Of a stretch of 6,805 nt of DNA, positions 6,678 to 6,805 are shown piece after piece; position 1 is the stretch's first letter, and every line of letters starts with the position of its first letter. This DNA comes from UBA8290 sp964230965 (lineage in GTDB: Bacteria > Bacillota_I > Bacilli_A > Acholeplasmatales > Acholeplasmataceae): assembly GCA_964230965.1 (NCBI GenBank), contig CAXRJA010000050.1:1-6805 (forward strand). Reading direction: 5' to 3'. The position numbers were made by a program, and so were the translations under genes. The notes under the pieces were generated by a model that searched no databases, was not told the DNA's origin, and was given only the letters and a program-made list of their open reading frames with translations.

Positions 6678-6706
6678 ATTTTATCATAATGTCTTGCATA
6701 TTTAAA
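6678..6706 (-). promoter_or_regulatory. Promoter of the unknown membrane-protein gene
   Basis: On the minus strand TGATAAAAT (6686-6678) is an extended -10, with a weak TTTAAA (6706-6701) at a 17-base spacing. The predicted start near 6671 places the ribosome-binding AGGAG at the very beginning of the transcript, a leader of about 12 bases. Confidence 0.55.
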
Positions 6707-6723
6707 TCAATTTTGGCAGAATT

Positions 6724-6805
6724 TTAAACAATATCATTTAATACGTTAAAATCACCTTCTACAATAAGTCCTAATTTTCTTAAGAGAAGATCAAATACAT
6801 ACACG
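6724..6805 (-). CDS. C-terminal 26 codons of an unrecognised gene
   Basis: An open frame enters from the right edge and ends with TAA at 6726-6724. The fragment starts VYVFDLLLRKLGLIVEGDF and ends NVLNDIV, a mixture of hydrophobic and charged residues that looks like ordinary coding sequence. The other two minus-strand frames have stops near the edge. It is too short to assign a family. No clear terminator separates it from the downstream gene 64 bases away, so the two could be co-transcribed. It could also be a chance open frame. Confidence 0.45.
   Translation of the reverse strand, partial: VYVFDLLLRKLGLIVEGDFNVLNDIV

Noticed and set aside
6721..6752. Inverted repeat ATTTTAA / TTAAAAT as a terminator
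   Set aside because: It is all A/T, has a loop of about 18 bases, lies mostly inside the partial coding frame and is expected by chance in such AT-rich DNA.
1..6805. Mycoplasma-type genetic code (TGA = Trp)
   Set aside because: Tryptophans are encoded by TGG and proteins reach family-typical lengths with TAA stops and no internal TGA.
1..6805. Mobile element, CRISPR array, tRNA/rRNA or defence island
   Set aside because: No transposase, integrase, regularly spaced repeats, structured RNA gene or defence-type domain was found; the gene content is housekeeping.

Overview
This is an AT-rich, densely packed bacterial chromosome segment with seven protein-coding genes (one cut by the window edge) plus a short gene tail at the right edge. 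Tryptophan is read from TGG, every visible stop is TAA, and no in-frame TGA is needed to reach family-typical lengths. Together with the low GC, this suggests a low-GC Firmicute or an Acholeplasma-like Mollicute that uses the ordinary bacterial code, rather than a Mycoplasma/Spiroplasma with TGA=Trp. The lineage is an inference from composition and gene set; no rRNA is present to settle it.

Left and centre (1-5233, minus strand): reading leftwards from a promoter near 5201, four genes are fused end to start. They encode nicotinate phosphoribosyltransferase (pncB), a MATE-family efflux protein, the tRNA wobble methyltransferase TrmL and a TrhA/hemolysin III-type membrane protein. The junctions overlap by 1, 8 and 1 bases, so this is very probably one translationally coupled transcript. 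After a 66-base gap with its own good promoter comes acetate kinase (ackA), which runs off the left edge a few dozen codons before its end.

Centre-right (5201-5909): yaaA is transcribed the other way from the same intergenic patch. That patch is a perfect 9-base inverted repeat in which each arm is an extended -10 element pointing outwards, so the NAD-salvage operon and the peroxide-stress-family gene share an overlapping divergent promoter. yaaA ends in a hairpin terminator that also serves the convergent gene on its right.

Right (5919-6805, minus strand): a six-helix membrane protein of unknown function with its own extended -10 promoter, then 26 codons of the end of an unrecognised gene.

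Most of the window is core metabolism and housekeeping: ATP from acetyl phosphate, NAD salvage, tRNA modification, efflux and stress. I see no mobile element, CRISPR array, RNA gene or obvious defence system. The most notable items are the shared divergent promoter, the compact leaders and overlaps, the terminator built from coding sequence, and the orphan membrane protein.
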